A stretch of DNA of 64,000 nucleotides from JAJRPT01 sp964465945 (GTDB lineage Bacteria > Bacteroidota > Ignavibacteria > Kapaibacteriales > UBA2268): positions 310,001 to 374,000 of the forward strand of contig CAYXMM010000002.1 in assembly GCA_964465945.1 (NCBI GenBank). The letters run 5' to 3'. The first letter of the stretch is position 1, and every line of letters starts with the position of its first letter. The notes under the pieces are model-generated. The model had not been told where the DNA came from, did not search any database, and saw only the letters and a program-made list of their open reading frames with translations. Positions 7,153-14,068 of this stretch are shown here, piece after piece. The position numbers were made by a program, and so were the translations under genes.

Positions 7153-7947
7153 ATGAAAAAACACTTTTTTGAGCCACAATTATTTAACGACCATTTTCAG
7201 AATTACAAAAGGTATAGCATACCAAAGGCGCAATTAATAATTGCGGATATACCTTATAATATTGGTATAAATGCTTATGCGAGCAATCCCTCTTGGTATA
7301 ATGAGGGCGATAATAAAAAGGGTGAAAGCAAAAAAGCAAATCAATCTTTTTTTGATACCGATAAAAACTTCAACGTTAATGAATTTATGCATTTTGTATC
7401 GACTATGCTAAAAAAGGAGTCAAAAGAGGTAAATAGTAGTCCATGTATGATTGTATTTTGTGAATTCGAGCAACAATTTATGTTAATTGAAGTCGCAAAA
7501 AAACACGGATTAAATAAATATATAAATTTAGTATTTAACAAAAATTACTCAGCGCAGGTTTTAAAAGCAAACATGAAAATCGTTGGTAACACAGAATATG
7601 CTTTGATATTCTACAGAGATAAATTACCAAAATTTAGGAATAATGGTAAAATGATTTTTAATTGTATGAATTGGGAAAAAGATACGGGTACTATTAAAAT
7701 TCACCCGACACAAAAACCGATAAAAGTAATCCAAAAATTAATAAGTATATTTACAGATGAGGGCGATGTAATCATAGACCCTACGGCAGGGAGCGGAGTA
7801 TCATTATTAGCAGGTGCATTAATGGGTCGAAGGTGCTTTGGATTTGAAATTAAAAAGGAATTTTGTGAAAAAGCAGGTAAAACTATATTGGCTAATATTC
7901 AAATACCATTAAATTATAGTCAATCATCAATAAATGTTTTTGCGTAA
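7153..7947 (+). CDS. DNA methyltransferase, beta-class order of motifs
   Basis: 264 residues. The catalytic motif IV is near the N-terminus as ADIPYNIG (residues about 31-38, a DPPY variant). HPTQKP is near 189, and motif I VIIDPTAGSGVSLLAGALMG is near 207-226, followed by GFEIKKEFCEKA. This N-terminal catalytic / C-terminal AdoMet-binding order is that of beta-type adenine or N4-cytosine methyltransferases. It has its own spacer and Shine-Dalgarno (AAAAGGAAAAA). No restriction enzyme is nearby, so it is an orphan methylase, most likely for anti-restriction or control of phage DNA. Asp-Ile-Pro-Tyr in place of Asp-Pro-Pro-Tyr is unusual but keeps the first and last key residues. Confidence 0.85.
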   Translation: MKKHFFEPQLFNDHFQNYKRYSIPKAQLIIADIPYNIGINAYASNPSWYNEGDNKKGESKKANQSFFDTDKNFNVNEFMHFVSTMLKKESKEVNSSPCMIVFCEFEQQFMLIEVAKKHGLNKYINLVFNKNYSAQVLKANMKIVGNTEYALIFYRDKLPKFRNNGKMIFNCMNWEKDTGTIKIHPTQKPIKVIQKLISIFTDEGDVIIDPTAGSGVSLLAGALMGRRCFGFEIKKEFCEKAGKTILANIQIPLNYSQSSINVFA

Positions 7948-7962
7948 AAAAAGGATAAAAAA

Positions 7963-8709
7963 ATGTATAAATATTACAAAGAAATGAAATTGAGCGCTGA
8001 CATTCAATGTCTGGCTTGGAAGAATGAATATTACGGAAAGGACTTCTTGAAGATGTCCGCGCAGATATGTAACTTAGAATGGTTTATGTTTGACAATCGG
8101 ATAAGAAAAGATGCAATTTGTATTAGAAATGACTTTTTTGAAGTTTATTTTTTAAAAGAATTTGAAATTTCAAATGAAATTGAAAATTGGGAGCATATAT
8201 TTAATTTGATGGAGGCACTTAAAAAAGAATTAGTAGATACTATGCTTTCAAAGGGCTTTTCTGAAAAAGCAATTTTTGATTTATTTGAAAATAATGAGAA
8301 ATTAGCAAATGAAGAACTCAATGATGTCAAAGAAAGAAGAAAAAGAGCAAGGCGAGTTTATTATTGGAAAAACAAAGAAAAATACAGAGAAAGTCAAAAA
8401 AAATCTATTGAAAAAAATAAAGAAAAATACAAAGAAATTCAAAAAAAATATGCTAAAAAAAACAGAGAAAAAATCAAAGAAAGACAAAAAAAATACATTG
8501 AAAAAAATAAAGAAAAGTATCAAAAATATCAGCAGGAATATCGCTGGAAAAATAGAGAAAAATTAATAGAATATTTTAAAATTTATCATAAAAGGAATAA
8601 AGAAAAATCTGATAAATTAATTAAAGGTGCAGATGCTATTGAGTTTCTTTTGGATTTAAAAGACGAGCGACTTACACCAATCAATCAATATATAAAGGCA
8701 TACTTATGA
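7963..8709 (+). CDS. Coiled-coil protein with KNKEKY repeats
   Basis: 248 residues. The N-terminal half (1-115) is ordinary mixed sequence. The middle (about 125-215) is a run of 12-13-residue repeats of the type KNKEKYKEIQKKY, giving a very Lys-rich, strongly helical rod. Such repeats occur in many phage proteins, often beside HNH domains, but no HNH motif is visible here. The stop overlaps the next start (ATGA). Antisense and frame-shifted ORFs in the repeat are artefacts of its A-rich DNA. Function unknown. Confidence 0.6.
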   Translation: MYKYYKEMKLSADIQCLAWKNEYYGKDFLKMSAQICNLEWFMFDNRIRKDAICIRNDFFEVYFLKEFEISNEIENWEHIFNLMEALKKELVDTMLSKGFSEKAIFDLFENNEKLANEELNDVKERRKRARRVYYWKNKEKYRESQKKSIEKNKEKYKEIQKKYAKKNREKIKERQKKYIEKNKEKYQKYQQEYRWKNREKLIEYFKIYHKRNKEKSDKLIKGADAIEFLLDLKDERLTPINQYIKAYL

Positions 8710-9149
8710 AAGAATATAACGATTTGATTTTAAATAAGCTAAAAAAGAAAGTGAAAGATTTTAAATCTGAAATTGCAAAGAAAGAAGCAGATATTACCAT
8801 TTTAAAGTTAAAGGTGGAACGCGCTGAAGCTGCTATAAAAGAGAGGTTGAACCTTTTAAATGAAGGTATAGTTAAACCGCACCTTTTAACTCAATACGAA
8901 AAATTCGTTGAATTTTACAATTATAAAATGTCCGATGTAATCGGAAAAAGTAGAAAGTTAGAATTATGTTATTTACGTGCAGTAATTATAAATGACTTAC
9001 TAACAAGTAGCATTCATAAACAGCAAGATATAGCAAGGTTATTCAATCGTAATCGAACTACTATAAACACTACACCTGAAAGGTATAATGTTAAATACGA
9101 CAAAAAATTACGTGAAATGACAAAAAAATTAAAGGAATTAAAATGTTAA
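8706..9149 (+). CDS. DnaA domain-IV-like DNA-binding protein with coiled coil
   Basis: 147 residues. An N-terminal coiled coil (about 8-60) is followed by a region that reads like the DnaA C-terminal DNA-binding domain: VIGKSRKLELCYLRAVII (about 80-97), then IHKQQDIARLFNRNRTTINT (about 103-122), the counterpart of the DnaA signature helix (LFgRdHsTV). It lacks the AAA+ ATPase. It is coupled to the upstream gene by ATGA and overlaps the next start. It could bind DnaA-box-like sites to direct or block replication initiation; this is inferred from the domain match. Confidence 0.6.
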   Translation: MKEYNDLILNKLKKKVKDFKSEIAKKEADITILKLKVERAEAAIKERLNLLNEGIVKPHLLTQYEKFVEFYNYKMSDVIGKSRKLELCYLRAVIINDLLTSSIHKQQDIARLFNRNRTTINTTPERYNVKYDKKLREMTKKLKELKC

Positions 9150-9622
9150 ATAAAGAATTAATCATACAAAAATGTAAAGAAAATCAAGCATATATAAGCG
9201 AATTTACAAAGCTTGTAAATTCTAAAACAGACAAAGAATTTTCAGAAGTATTGTTAGATAATTTGGGATGGTTAAATTCCAAAGATTTAATTAAATACAT
9301 TGATACGAAAGAGTTATTAAAATATATAGGAAATAATAATAAATGGATTTATAATTATTGTGCATTTATCGAAGATAGACCTGAACTATGGAGTAAGTTA
9401 ATTAAAGATATATGGATTTATAAATATTGTAGATTTGTAAAAGATAGGAAAGAATTATGGGCTAAATTAACCAGAGATATATGGATTTATAATTATTGTA
9501 GATTTGTAAAAGATAGACCTGAACTATGGGCTAATTTAACTAATAGTGAATGGATTTACTATTATTGCAGATACGTAAAAGATAGACCTGAATTAAGAAA
9601 AAAATTAAAGGAGTTAAAATGA
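9143..9622 (+). CDS. Repeat protein with four 23-residue WIYxYC units
   Basis: 159 residues. The N-terminal domain (1-67) is shared almost word for word with the protein at 9827-10237. Four tandem 23-residue units follow, with consensus W-I-Y-x-Y-C-x-F-V-K/E-D-R-x-E-L-W-x-K-L. Each unit is probably a pair of short helices with conserved Trp, Tyr and Cys in a core and a basic face. The function is not recognised; the architecture suggests a small solenoid for protein binding. Overlaps the neighbouring genes at both ends (ATG at 9143 inside the previous stop; stop over ATG 9619). Confidence 0.7.
   Translation: MLNKELIIQKCKENQAYISEFTKLVNSKTDKEFSEVLLDNLGWLNSKDLIKYIDTKELLKYIGNNNKWIYNYCAFIEDRPELWSKLIKDIWIYKYCRFVKDRKELWAKLTRDIWIYNYCRFVKDRPELWANLTNSEWIYYYCRYVKDRPELRKKLKELK
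9344..9619 (+). repeat. Four tandem 69-bp coding repeats
   Basis: Units begin at TGGATTTA at 9344, 9413, 9482 and 9551, exactly 69 bases apart. DNA identity between units is high, which suggests recent unit duplication, while the protein consensus is kept. Confidence 0.9.
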
Positions 9623-9837
9623 AAGTTAAAAAAATTGATTATCAAAGAGAAATTGATAATCTAGATGTTAACCCGCAGTTTGTATTTACCGAAACGGAGT
9701 TATTACCAAAGTTTATTAAAACTTTGGATTTCATTAAGGAAAATTTACAATTAGAAACAGATATAGAGCCATTAAAGTCAGAGTTGAGAGCGTGGGAAAA
9801 AGAATTGTATAAATGGGGTGAAAAAAATGTTAAATAA
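9619..9837 (+). CDS. Hypothetical phage protein between two repeat paralogues, 72 aa
   Basis: 72 residues, acidic and helical (LDFIKENLQLETDIEPLKSELRAWEKELYKWGEK). It starts in the stop of the first repeat protein with AAAGGAGTTAAA upstream, and its 3' end overlaps the second repeat protein. Its steady pairing with the two paralogues suggests they act together. No family recognised. Confidence 0.55.
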   Translation: MKVKKIDYQREIDNLDVNPQFVFTETELLPKFIKTLDFIKENLQLETDIEPLKSELRAWEKELYKWGEKNVK

Positions 9838-10237
9838 AGAATTAATCATACAAAAATGTAGAGAAAATGGAGCATGTAGAAGTGAATTTAAAAAGCTTGT
9901 AAATTCTCAAAATGATAAAGAATTTTCGGAAGTTTTATTAGATAGTTTAGACTGGTTAAAATTCAAAGATTTAATTCGATATATTGATACGAAGGAATTA
10001 TTAAAATATATAGGAAATAATAATTATTGGATTTATGAATTTTGCAAATTTGTCAAAGACAAAAAAGAATTATGGTCTAAATTAAATGAAGATTATTGGA
10101 TTTATAATTATTGTAAATACGTAAAAGACAGAAAGGAACTATGGAGTAGATTAACTGACCCAGAGTATATAATAAGATATTGTGAGTATGTAGAAGATAG
10201 ACCAGAACTACGTATGAAATTAAAAAAACAAGATTAA
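9827..10237 (+). CDS. Repeat protein with three 23-residue WIYxYC units (paralogue)
   Basis: 136 residues from ATG 9827 (GGGG eight bases upstream; the in-frame GTG at 9818 is the alternative). The first about 30 bases after the ATG are identical to those at 9143, and the N-terminal 65 residues match the first paralogue closely. Two clear 23-residue units start at TGG 10028 and 10097, and a degenerate one at about 10166 has lost the Trp. The copy with fewer units shows that repeat number varies by duplication or loss. Confidence 0.7.
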   Translation: MLNKELIIQKCRENGACRSEFKKLVNSQNDKEFSEVLLDSLDWLKFKDLIRYIDTKELLKYIGNNNYWIYEFCKFVKDKKELWSKLNEDYWIYNYCKYVKDRKELWSRLTDPEYIIRYCEYVEDRPELRMKLKKQD

Positions 10238-10247
10238 AGGGATTAAA

Positions 10248-10604
10248 ATGTTAGAAGAAATTACATTTGAAAAAATCGTAACAAATAAAGAAGAATTTAT
10301 TAAAAAAATTGATACATCGAATTGCTTCATACATTCCACAATAACGGAGTATAACACACCCACTAATAAATACTTAGGTGTCTGGACTGATGAGAATGGA
10401 GATTTTAATATAGTTCAAATAGATTTGAGTAATGATACTTATTCTGATATCATAAAAATGAAAAAAGGTAGTAAGCACGGAAGGCATCATATTTGGGTCT
10501 TGGAAGATTTTTATTCAAATCATAAGCACATTAAAGAAATTAGCAAAGAGTCATTTATGGAAAGGTTGAACAATGCGAAGGAGTTTTTAAATGATTTCAA
10601 TTAA
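10248..10604 (+). CDS. Hypothetical phage protein, 118 aa
   Basis: 118 residues with TAAAGGGATTAAAATG upstream. It has a beta-rich centre (KYLGVWTDENGDFNIVQIDLS) and a His-rich stretch (KHGRHHIWVLEDFYSNHKH) that might bind metal. The C-terminal end is helical. No family recognised. Confidence 0.55.
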   Translation: MLEEITFEKIVTNKEEFIKKIDTSNCFIHSTITEYNTPTNKYLGVWTDENGDFNIVQIDLSNDTYSDIIKMKKGSKHGRHHIWVLEDFYSNHKHIKEISKESFMERLNNAKEFLNDFN

Positions 10605-10618
10605 ATTAAAGGGAAAAA

Positions 10619-10936
10619 ATGAAAAAGATAAATAAATATTGGGTCGACAAAAATAATAATAAGTGGTCGATTTTTCTTTTCACGGAAGAAGCAGCAGAGG
10701 GGTTTTCAAAAAGTTTAATTAATTGTTATAATTGTTATAATTCTCGTAATTGCTACCAATGTAATTATTGCACCAATTGTAATGATAGCAATCAATTATA
10801 TAATTGTATTAATTGCTATCAATGTAATAATTCTCGTAATTGTAATGATAGCAATCAATTATATAATTGTTATAATTGCCATAAGTGCGAATGGCTTAAT
10901 AACAAATCAAATTATTTATTTAATCAAGCATTTTAA
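10619..10936 (+). CDS. Asn-Cys-x triplet-repeat protein (paralogue of 4567 gene)
   Basis: 105 residues. The N-terminal head INKYWVDKNNNKWSIFLFTEE matches that of the 4567-5010 protein. Residues about 35-92 are nearly pure triplets N-C-x or N-S-x, with about 20 Cys. The block SRNCNDSNQLYNC-type sequence is duplicated within the gene, also at DNA level. It lacks the acidic and basic insertions of its longer paralogue. Period-3 Cys at this density is unlike usual zinc-finger spacing. Function unknown; see findings. Confidence 0.75.
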   Translation: MKKINKYWVDKNNNKWSIFLFTEEAAEGFSKSLINCYNCYNSRNCYQCNYCTNCNDSNQLYNCINCYQCNNSRNCNDSNQLYNCYNCHKCEWLNNKSNYLFNQAF

Positions 10937-10951
10937 AAAAAAGGAGTTAAA

Positions 10952-11497
10952 ATGATATATAAATACGAACATAAAATTAAAATGTATTCATTAGGAGTTT
11001 ATGTTGCAAGACAAAATCAATTAAAATATGTTGGTGATGTAAATAATGACGGAATAGGATATATAGAAAAATCTAAAATAGTTGAAACGTTATTAATCGG
11101 CTCACCATTTCCGCCTGTTATAATATACGAAGAAAAATTTGACACAATTCTAATTAAGAATGGTGAAATAATAAAAGTATTAATTGAGTTTGTAAATAAT
11201 AAATTCAAACTTGAAAATATAAGTTGCAATGACAATTATTATTACTTTGATTTTACGGACGTTGAAAAAAGAAGATTTTTGAATAAAATAATAGTTACAT
11301 ACATGCTTAATGATATACCTAACGAAGATGAAATTGAAGATATTGTTGAACGTTATGAACCAACAAAAATTCAAGATGATTATGATTTAATAAATGGTGA
11401 TGATTTTAATAGTGCTCCGAAATTTTTAGAATTAATAGCCAATAACAATAAAGAAAAAGTAAAATATAAAATCGAATTTAAAACAACATCAAATTAA
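10952..11497 (+). CDS. DUF262/GmrSD-N-like protein lacking the DGQQR motif
   Basis: 181 residues. The N-terminal about 95 residues follow the DUF262 plan: IEKSKIVETLLIGSPFPPVIIYEE (motif l-I-e-S-i-L-l-G-x-P-i-P-p), then a strand ILIKNGEIIKVLIEFVNNKF where active family members have DGQQR. The Gln-Gln-Arg part is missing, so nucleotide cleavage of the GmrSD/BrxU type is unlikely. The C-terminal half is acidic. It might be a decoy, inhibitor or regulatory form, or a ParB-like binding protein. Shine-Dalgarno AAAGGAG is strong. Confidence 0.5.
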   Translation: MIYKYEHKIKMYSLGVYVARQNQLKYVGDVNNDGIGYIEKSKIVETLLIGSPFPPVIIYEEKFDTILIKNGEIIKVLIEFVNNKFKLENISCNDNYYYFDFTDVEKRRFLNKIIVTYMLNDIPNEDEIEDIVERYEPTKIQDDYDLINGDDFNSAPKFLELIANNNKEKVKYKIEFKTTSN

Positions 11498-11514
11498 TAA
11501 AAAAAGGAGTTAAA

Positions 11515-11598
11515 ATGAAATTAGCAAAGTGCAAAATTTGCACTTACCAAATTAAAAAGGAGTTAAATGAAAAAATTCAAAACAAATTTACATTATAA
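11515..11598 (+). CDS. Micro-protein with CxxC, 27 aa
   Basis: 27 codons after a strong AAAGGAG. It contains KCKIC, and the DNA encoding it is a near-perfect palindrome (see next entry). It overlaps the start of the next gene in another frame. The strong ribosome site supports translation, but the ORF may serve as a leader peptide rather than a functional protein. Confidence 0.4.
   Translation: MKLAKCKICTYQIKKELNEKIQNKFTL
11527..11545. promoter_or_regulatory. 19-bp palindrome, AAGTGCAAA-A-TTTGCACTT
   Basis: Two perfect 9-base arms with a single central base, inside the 11515 micro-ORF and 22 bases before the next gene. It could be an operator for a dimeric repressor or an RNA hairpin controlling the next gene. 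Confidence 0.4.
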
Positions 11599-11959
11599 TC
11601 TTGTAAATTACGATAAATATCAAAGTGAAAATACTAATATAGAAGGTGGATTTATTGCTTTACACAAAAGCATATTAGACCATGAAATTTACGACAACAA
11701 TGATGAAAAATTGATTTTCATTCATTGCTTGCTAAAAGCAGAAGGGAATAGTGAAATTGTGTTTAATGTAGAAAGAGGGCAACTAAAAACTACCATTGAA
11801 AAATTAGTTGAAGAAACAAACATAAAAAGCGAGCAAATCATTACGGCTTTAAATTCTTTGAAAGAAAAAGGAATGATTGAAATTAAAGATTTGGATTATA
11901 GAAAAATTCAACTAATTACTATTTGCAACTATAACGACTATCAAGATGAAGAATATTAA
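11567..11959 (+). CDS. Winged-helix phage replication-type protein
   Basis: 130 residues with the layout of short phage replication initiator N-domains: GGFIALHKSILDHEIYDN near residue 25, VERGQLKTTIEKLVEETNIKSEQIITALNSLKEKGMIEI (about 72-110, a winged helix-turn-helix), and a final LITICNYNDYQ signature. Similar domains precede DnaT/RepO-like C-termini. Here the protein ends after the domain. It overlaps the next ORF by 14 bases. Role in replication initiation or regulation is inferred. Confidence 0.65.
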   Translation: MKKFKTNLHYNLVNYDKYQSENTNIEGGFIALHKSILDHEIYDNNDEKLIFIHCLLKAEGNSEIVFNVERGQLKTTIEKLVEETNIKSEQIITALNSLKEKGMIEIKDLDYRKIQLITICNYNDYQDEEY

Positions 11960-12347
11960 TAAATTAAAGGAAAATCTTATGAATGAGATAGATAATGATA
12001 TTAACCAATTAGTTAGAGACTTAACACTAGACACACACAAATTAAAGAATTTGACAAATGAATTAGAACTAAGGAAAAAACAATCATTAGAATTAGAAGA
12101 AAGAAAGGCGGAATATAATTATCTAAGTTCAATAACAACATCTATATGCAACAAAATAATCAGAGACATTGAAAACGACGAACAAATGAAAAATCAGGGG
12201 CAAGGGATTGTTATCGTTAATAATTTTCTCGACAAAAATCTTGATGAAATAGAACAAAAGTTGGAACTAATAAATGGCCAACAAACAATTTGCAATAAAA
12301 AAATAAATAAAATAAAAGAACAAATACGAGAAATATTATTATTGTGA
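11946..12347 (+). CDS. Coiled-coil hypothetical protein, 133 aa
   Basis: 133 residues, nearly all heptad-like helix (LVRDLTLDTHKLKNLTNELELRKKQSLELEERKAE). It starts inside the previous gene, at ATG 11946 or at the later in-frame ATG 11979, which has GGAAAA upstream. No family recognised. Confidence 0.55.
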   Translation: MKNINKLKENLMNEIDNDINQLVRDLTLDTHKLKNLTNELELRKKQSLELEERKAEYNYLSSITTSICNKIIRDIENDEQMKNQGQGIVIVNNFLDKNLDEIEQKLELINGQQTICNKKINKIKEQIREILLL

Positions 12348-12374
12348 TATATTTTAATAAATAAAGGAATTAAA

Positions 12375-12593
12375 ATGAAACAAGATTTATTACTAAAAAT
12401 TCAGATACGTAAAATATCAGACAAAAGGGCGCCTCAACTTAGAGAGATGAAAACTATTCTAACCGACGATGAAAATGTAGTTGGAGAAATCGAAGAATAT
12501 TACAAAAATAATTTACCTGAGTATTATTCATATAAAGACCACGATATTGTTTTTACGATTGAAGATAGAGCATTCAATAATTGGGAAATATGA
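12375..12593 (+). CDS. Hypothetical phage protein, 72 aa
   Basis: 72 residues preceded by AAAGGAATTAAA. Acidic, with a C-terminal strand-rich part (HDIVFTIEDRAFNNW). No family recognised. Confidence 0.5.
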   Translation: MKQDLLLKIQIRKISDKRAPQLREMKTILTDDENVVGEIEEYYKNNLPEYYSYKDHDIVFTIEDRAFNNWEI

Positions 12594-12795
12594 TGCAAAA
12601 AAACGATTATGGAATATAGAACGGAATAATATCAATAAATATTCTAAAATATTTGGATTAATCAAAGTAAATATAGATTTACTAAAGTTTTACTTCTTAT
12701 AATTGTCAGGCAATTTAAAGAAGATATACTTTTAGACAGAAAAAGGGCAAACGTTGTTAATTGTATTTTAATGAAAATTGATAAGGATTATGAAT
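12594..12795 (+). other. 202-base stretch with no convincing gene
   Basis: Short frames only. One frame without any start codon reads IWINQSKYRFTKVLLLIVRQ and continues to a TGA overlapping 12798; it could be the 3' remnant of a lost gene. No hairpin or promoter stands out. Confidence 0.4.
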
Positions 12796-13431
12796 ATGAA
12801 TGAAAATTTAGAGTTGTTAATTAAAGATGTATATGCTGGATTAGAATTATTGCCACCCGATTTACAAGGGTGGAATGGTAATGACATCATTTTTGAAGAA
12901 TTGATTGTAAAAACAGGACCTAAGTTAATTATTGAAGTTGGAACTTGGAAAGGACAATCGGCTATTAATATGGGTAAATTAATCAAACTTTATAATTTAG
13001 ATTGTAAGATTATTTGTATTGATACGTGGCTCGGTTCGTTAGAGTTTATAGACGATACAAGTCAAGAGCGTAATTTACATAAGAGAAATGGTTATCCAAC
13101 TATTTATTATCAATTCTTATCTAATGTAGTTCACAATGATTTGCAAGATGTAATAATTCCTTTACCTATAGACAGCCGAAATGCTTTTAGATATTTGCAA
13201 AAGATTAAGATTAAAGCCGATTTGATTTATATAGATGGTTCGCACGAGTATAATGATATTTATGATGATGTAAGTAATTATTATAAATTACTAACGGATA
13301 AAGGCGTTATTTTTGGAGATGATTATAATAAAGCAGAATGGATTGATGTAGTAACTGCAGTTAATACATATTGTAACCAAAACTACAAAAATTTGGTAAT
13401 TAAAGATAGGTTCTGGATAATCAAAAATTGA
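12796..13431 (+). CDS. Class I AdoMet-dependent methyltransferase (Methyltransf_24-like)
   Basis: 211 residues from ATG 12796 (AAGGA eight bases upstream; in-frame TTG 12778 and ATG 12790 are alternatives). Motif I is LIIEVGTWKGQSAINMG (about 44-60), motif II ends in ICIDTWLGS, and a later strand is DLIYIDGSHEYNDIYDD. This pattern is that of CmcI/TylF-like or glycan O-methyltransferases acting on sugars or small molecules, not DNA methylases. It may modify host surface glycans during lysogeny, or a phage component. Last gene of the early block, convergent with the packaging block; the two stop codons abut at 13431/13432. Confidence 0.7.
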   Translation: MNENLELLIKDVYAGLELLPPDLQGWNGNDIIFEELIVKTGPKLIIEVGTWKGQSAINMGKLIKLYNLDCKIICIDTWLGSLEFIDDTSQERNLHKRNGYPTIYYQFLSNVVHNDLQDVIIPLPIDSRNAFRYLQKIKIKADLIYIDGSHEYNDIYDDVSNYYKLLTDKGVIFGDDYNKAEWIDVVTAVNTYCNQNYKNLVIKDRFWIIKN

Positions 13432-13890
13432 TTATCTAGTTAAGAAAGAGGCAATGACTTCATATATTTCCTCTAAATCGTCGGGTGATAATACAATAAA
13501 TGGACGTGCAGGTATTGATTTAGTTCCAAATTGATGAAATATAGAATATGGAGCATTGCTAGATATATAAATTTGATTATTTGAATGACCTACTTCTATG
13601 TTCCTTTTAAGGTTACCTGTTCGGTATAAAATTGGAGTAATACCTAATCTGGAATTTGAGTAACTTTTAATAGTAGAATTACTTAGTTTAGCCCATTTTT
13701 CAGTACCACCTGAAAATAGGTCTATTTTAGAAGCGTTACCGTTCCAAGCACCTTGTAAATCAAAATTACGATTTATAATTTCAGAGATTAGTGCTACTAC
13801 ATGAGGAAGCACTAAATTTAACTTAATATCGTCTCTAATTTCAGTAAGAGTTATATTAATTTTTTTAATAATATTATCGGAATTTAGCAT
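13432..13890 (-). CDS. Virion morphogenesis protein, Mu gpG-like
   Basis: 152 residues from ATG 13890. It matches the phage virion morphogenesis family: LYRTGNLKRNIEVGHSNNQI, then ISSNAPYSIFHQFGT and IPARPFIVLSPDDLEEI. These are the conserved tRTG.Lr, y..iHqfG and iPaRPflg..de signatures. In Mu this protein is packed with the head-tail joining set and lies after gpF, as here (downstream of MuF). Last gene of the leftward packaging block. Confidence 0.85.
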   Translation of the reverse strand: MLNSDNIIKKINITLTEIRDDIKLNLVLPHVVALISEIINRNFDLQGAWNGNASKIDLFSGGTEKWAKLSNSTIKSYSNSRLGITPILYRTGNLKRNIEVGHSNNQIYISSNAPYSIFHQFGTKSIPARPFIVLSPDDLEEIYEVIASFLTR

Positions 13891-13891
13891 A

Positions 13892-14068
13892 ATGGCAGAA
13901 TCTTTAAATAATGAAAAAAAACCTATTTCAATGGGAGAACGTTGGCAAAGCGATATTAAAAGCATTTCCATAATGATAGAAAAGCAAGAAGAAAAACCCA
14001 AAATCACAAAAGAGATAAGAGAATATTTTAAAAAAGAGTTTGGAGTTACTCTTTTGGATAATAAATGA
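13892..14068 (+). CDS. Small plus-strand ORF between two minus-strand head genes, 58 aa
   Basis: 58 codons, charged and helical (MAESLNNEKKPISMGERWQS then KITKEIREYFKKEFGVTLLDNK). It occupies the only real gap in the packaging block, starts one base away from the gpG start on the opposite strand, and its 3' end overlaps the MuF-toxin gene tail-to-tail by 23 bases. Codon use and composition look coding, and the amphipathic protein is coherent. Its partner relation is unknown; a link to the adjacent toxin domain is a hypothesis. Confidence 0.45.
   Translation: MAESLNNEKKPISMGERWQSDIKSISIMIEKQEEKPKITKEIREYFKKEFGVTLLDNK

Noticed and set aside
8309..8566. Lys-rich ORF of 85 aa in another frame, with an antisense Phe-rich ORF
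   Set aside because: Both are shadows of the A-rich coiled-coil repeat gene at 7963-8709.
9344..9619. Regular 69-bp repeats that could look like a CRISPR array
   Set aside because: The repeats are contiguous, without unique spacers, and stay in frame within one protein.
12481..12702. 73-aa ORF overlapping the 12375-12593 gene
   Set aside because: It has no ribosome site, overlaps an ORF with a good start, and its sequence is low-complexity.
13416..13436. Hairpin GATAATCA / TGATTATC at the junction of convergent genes as a terminator
   Set aside because: The stem is AT-rich with no T-run on either side; it may be chance, so it is not listed as a feature.
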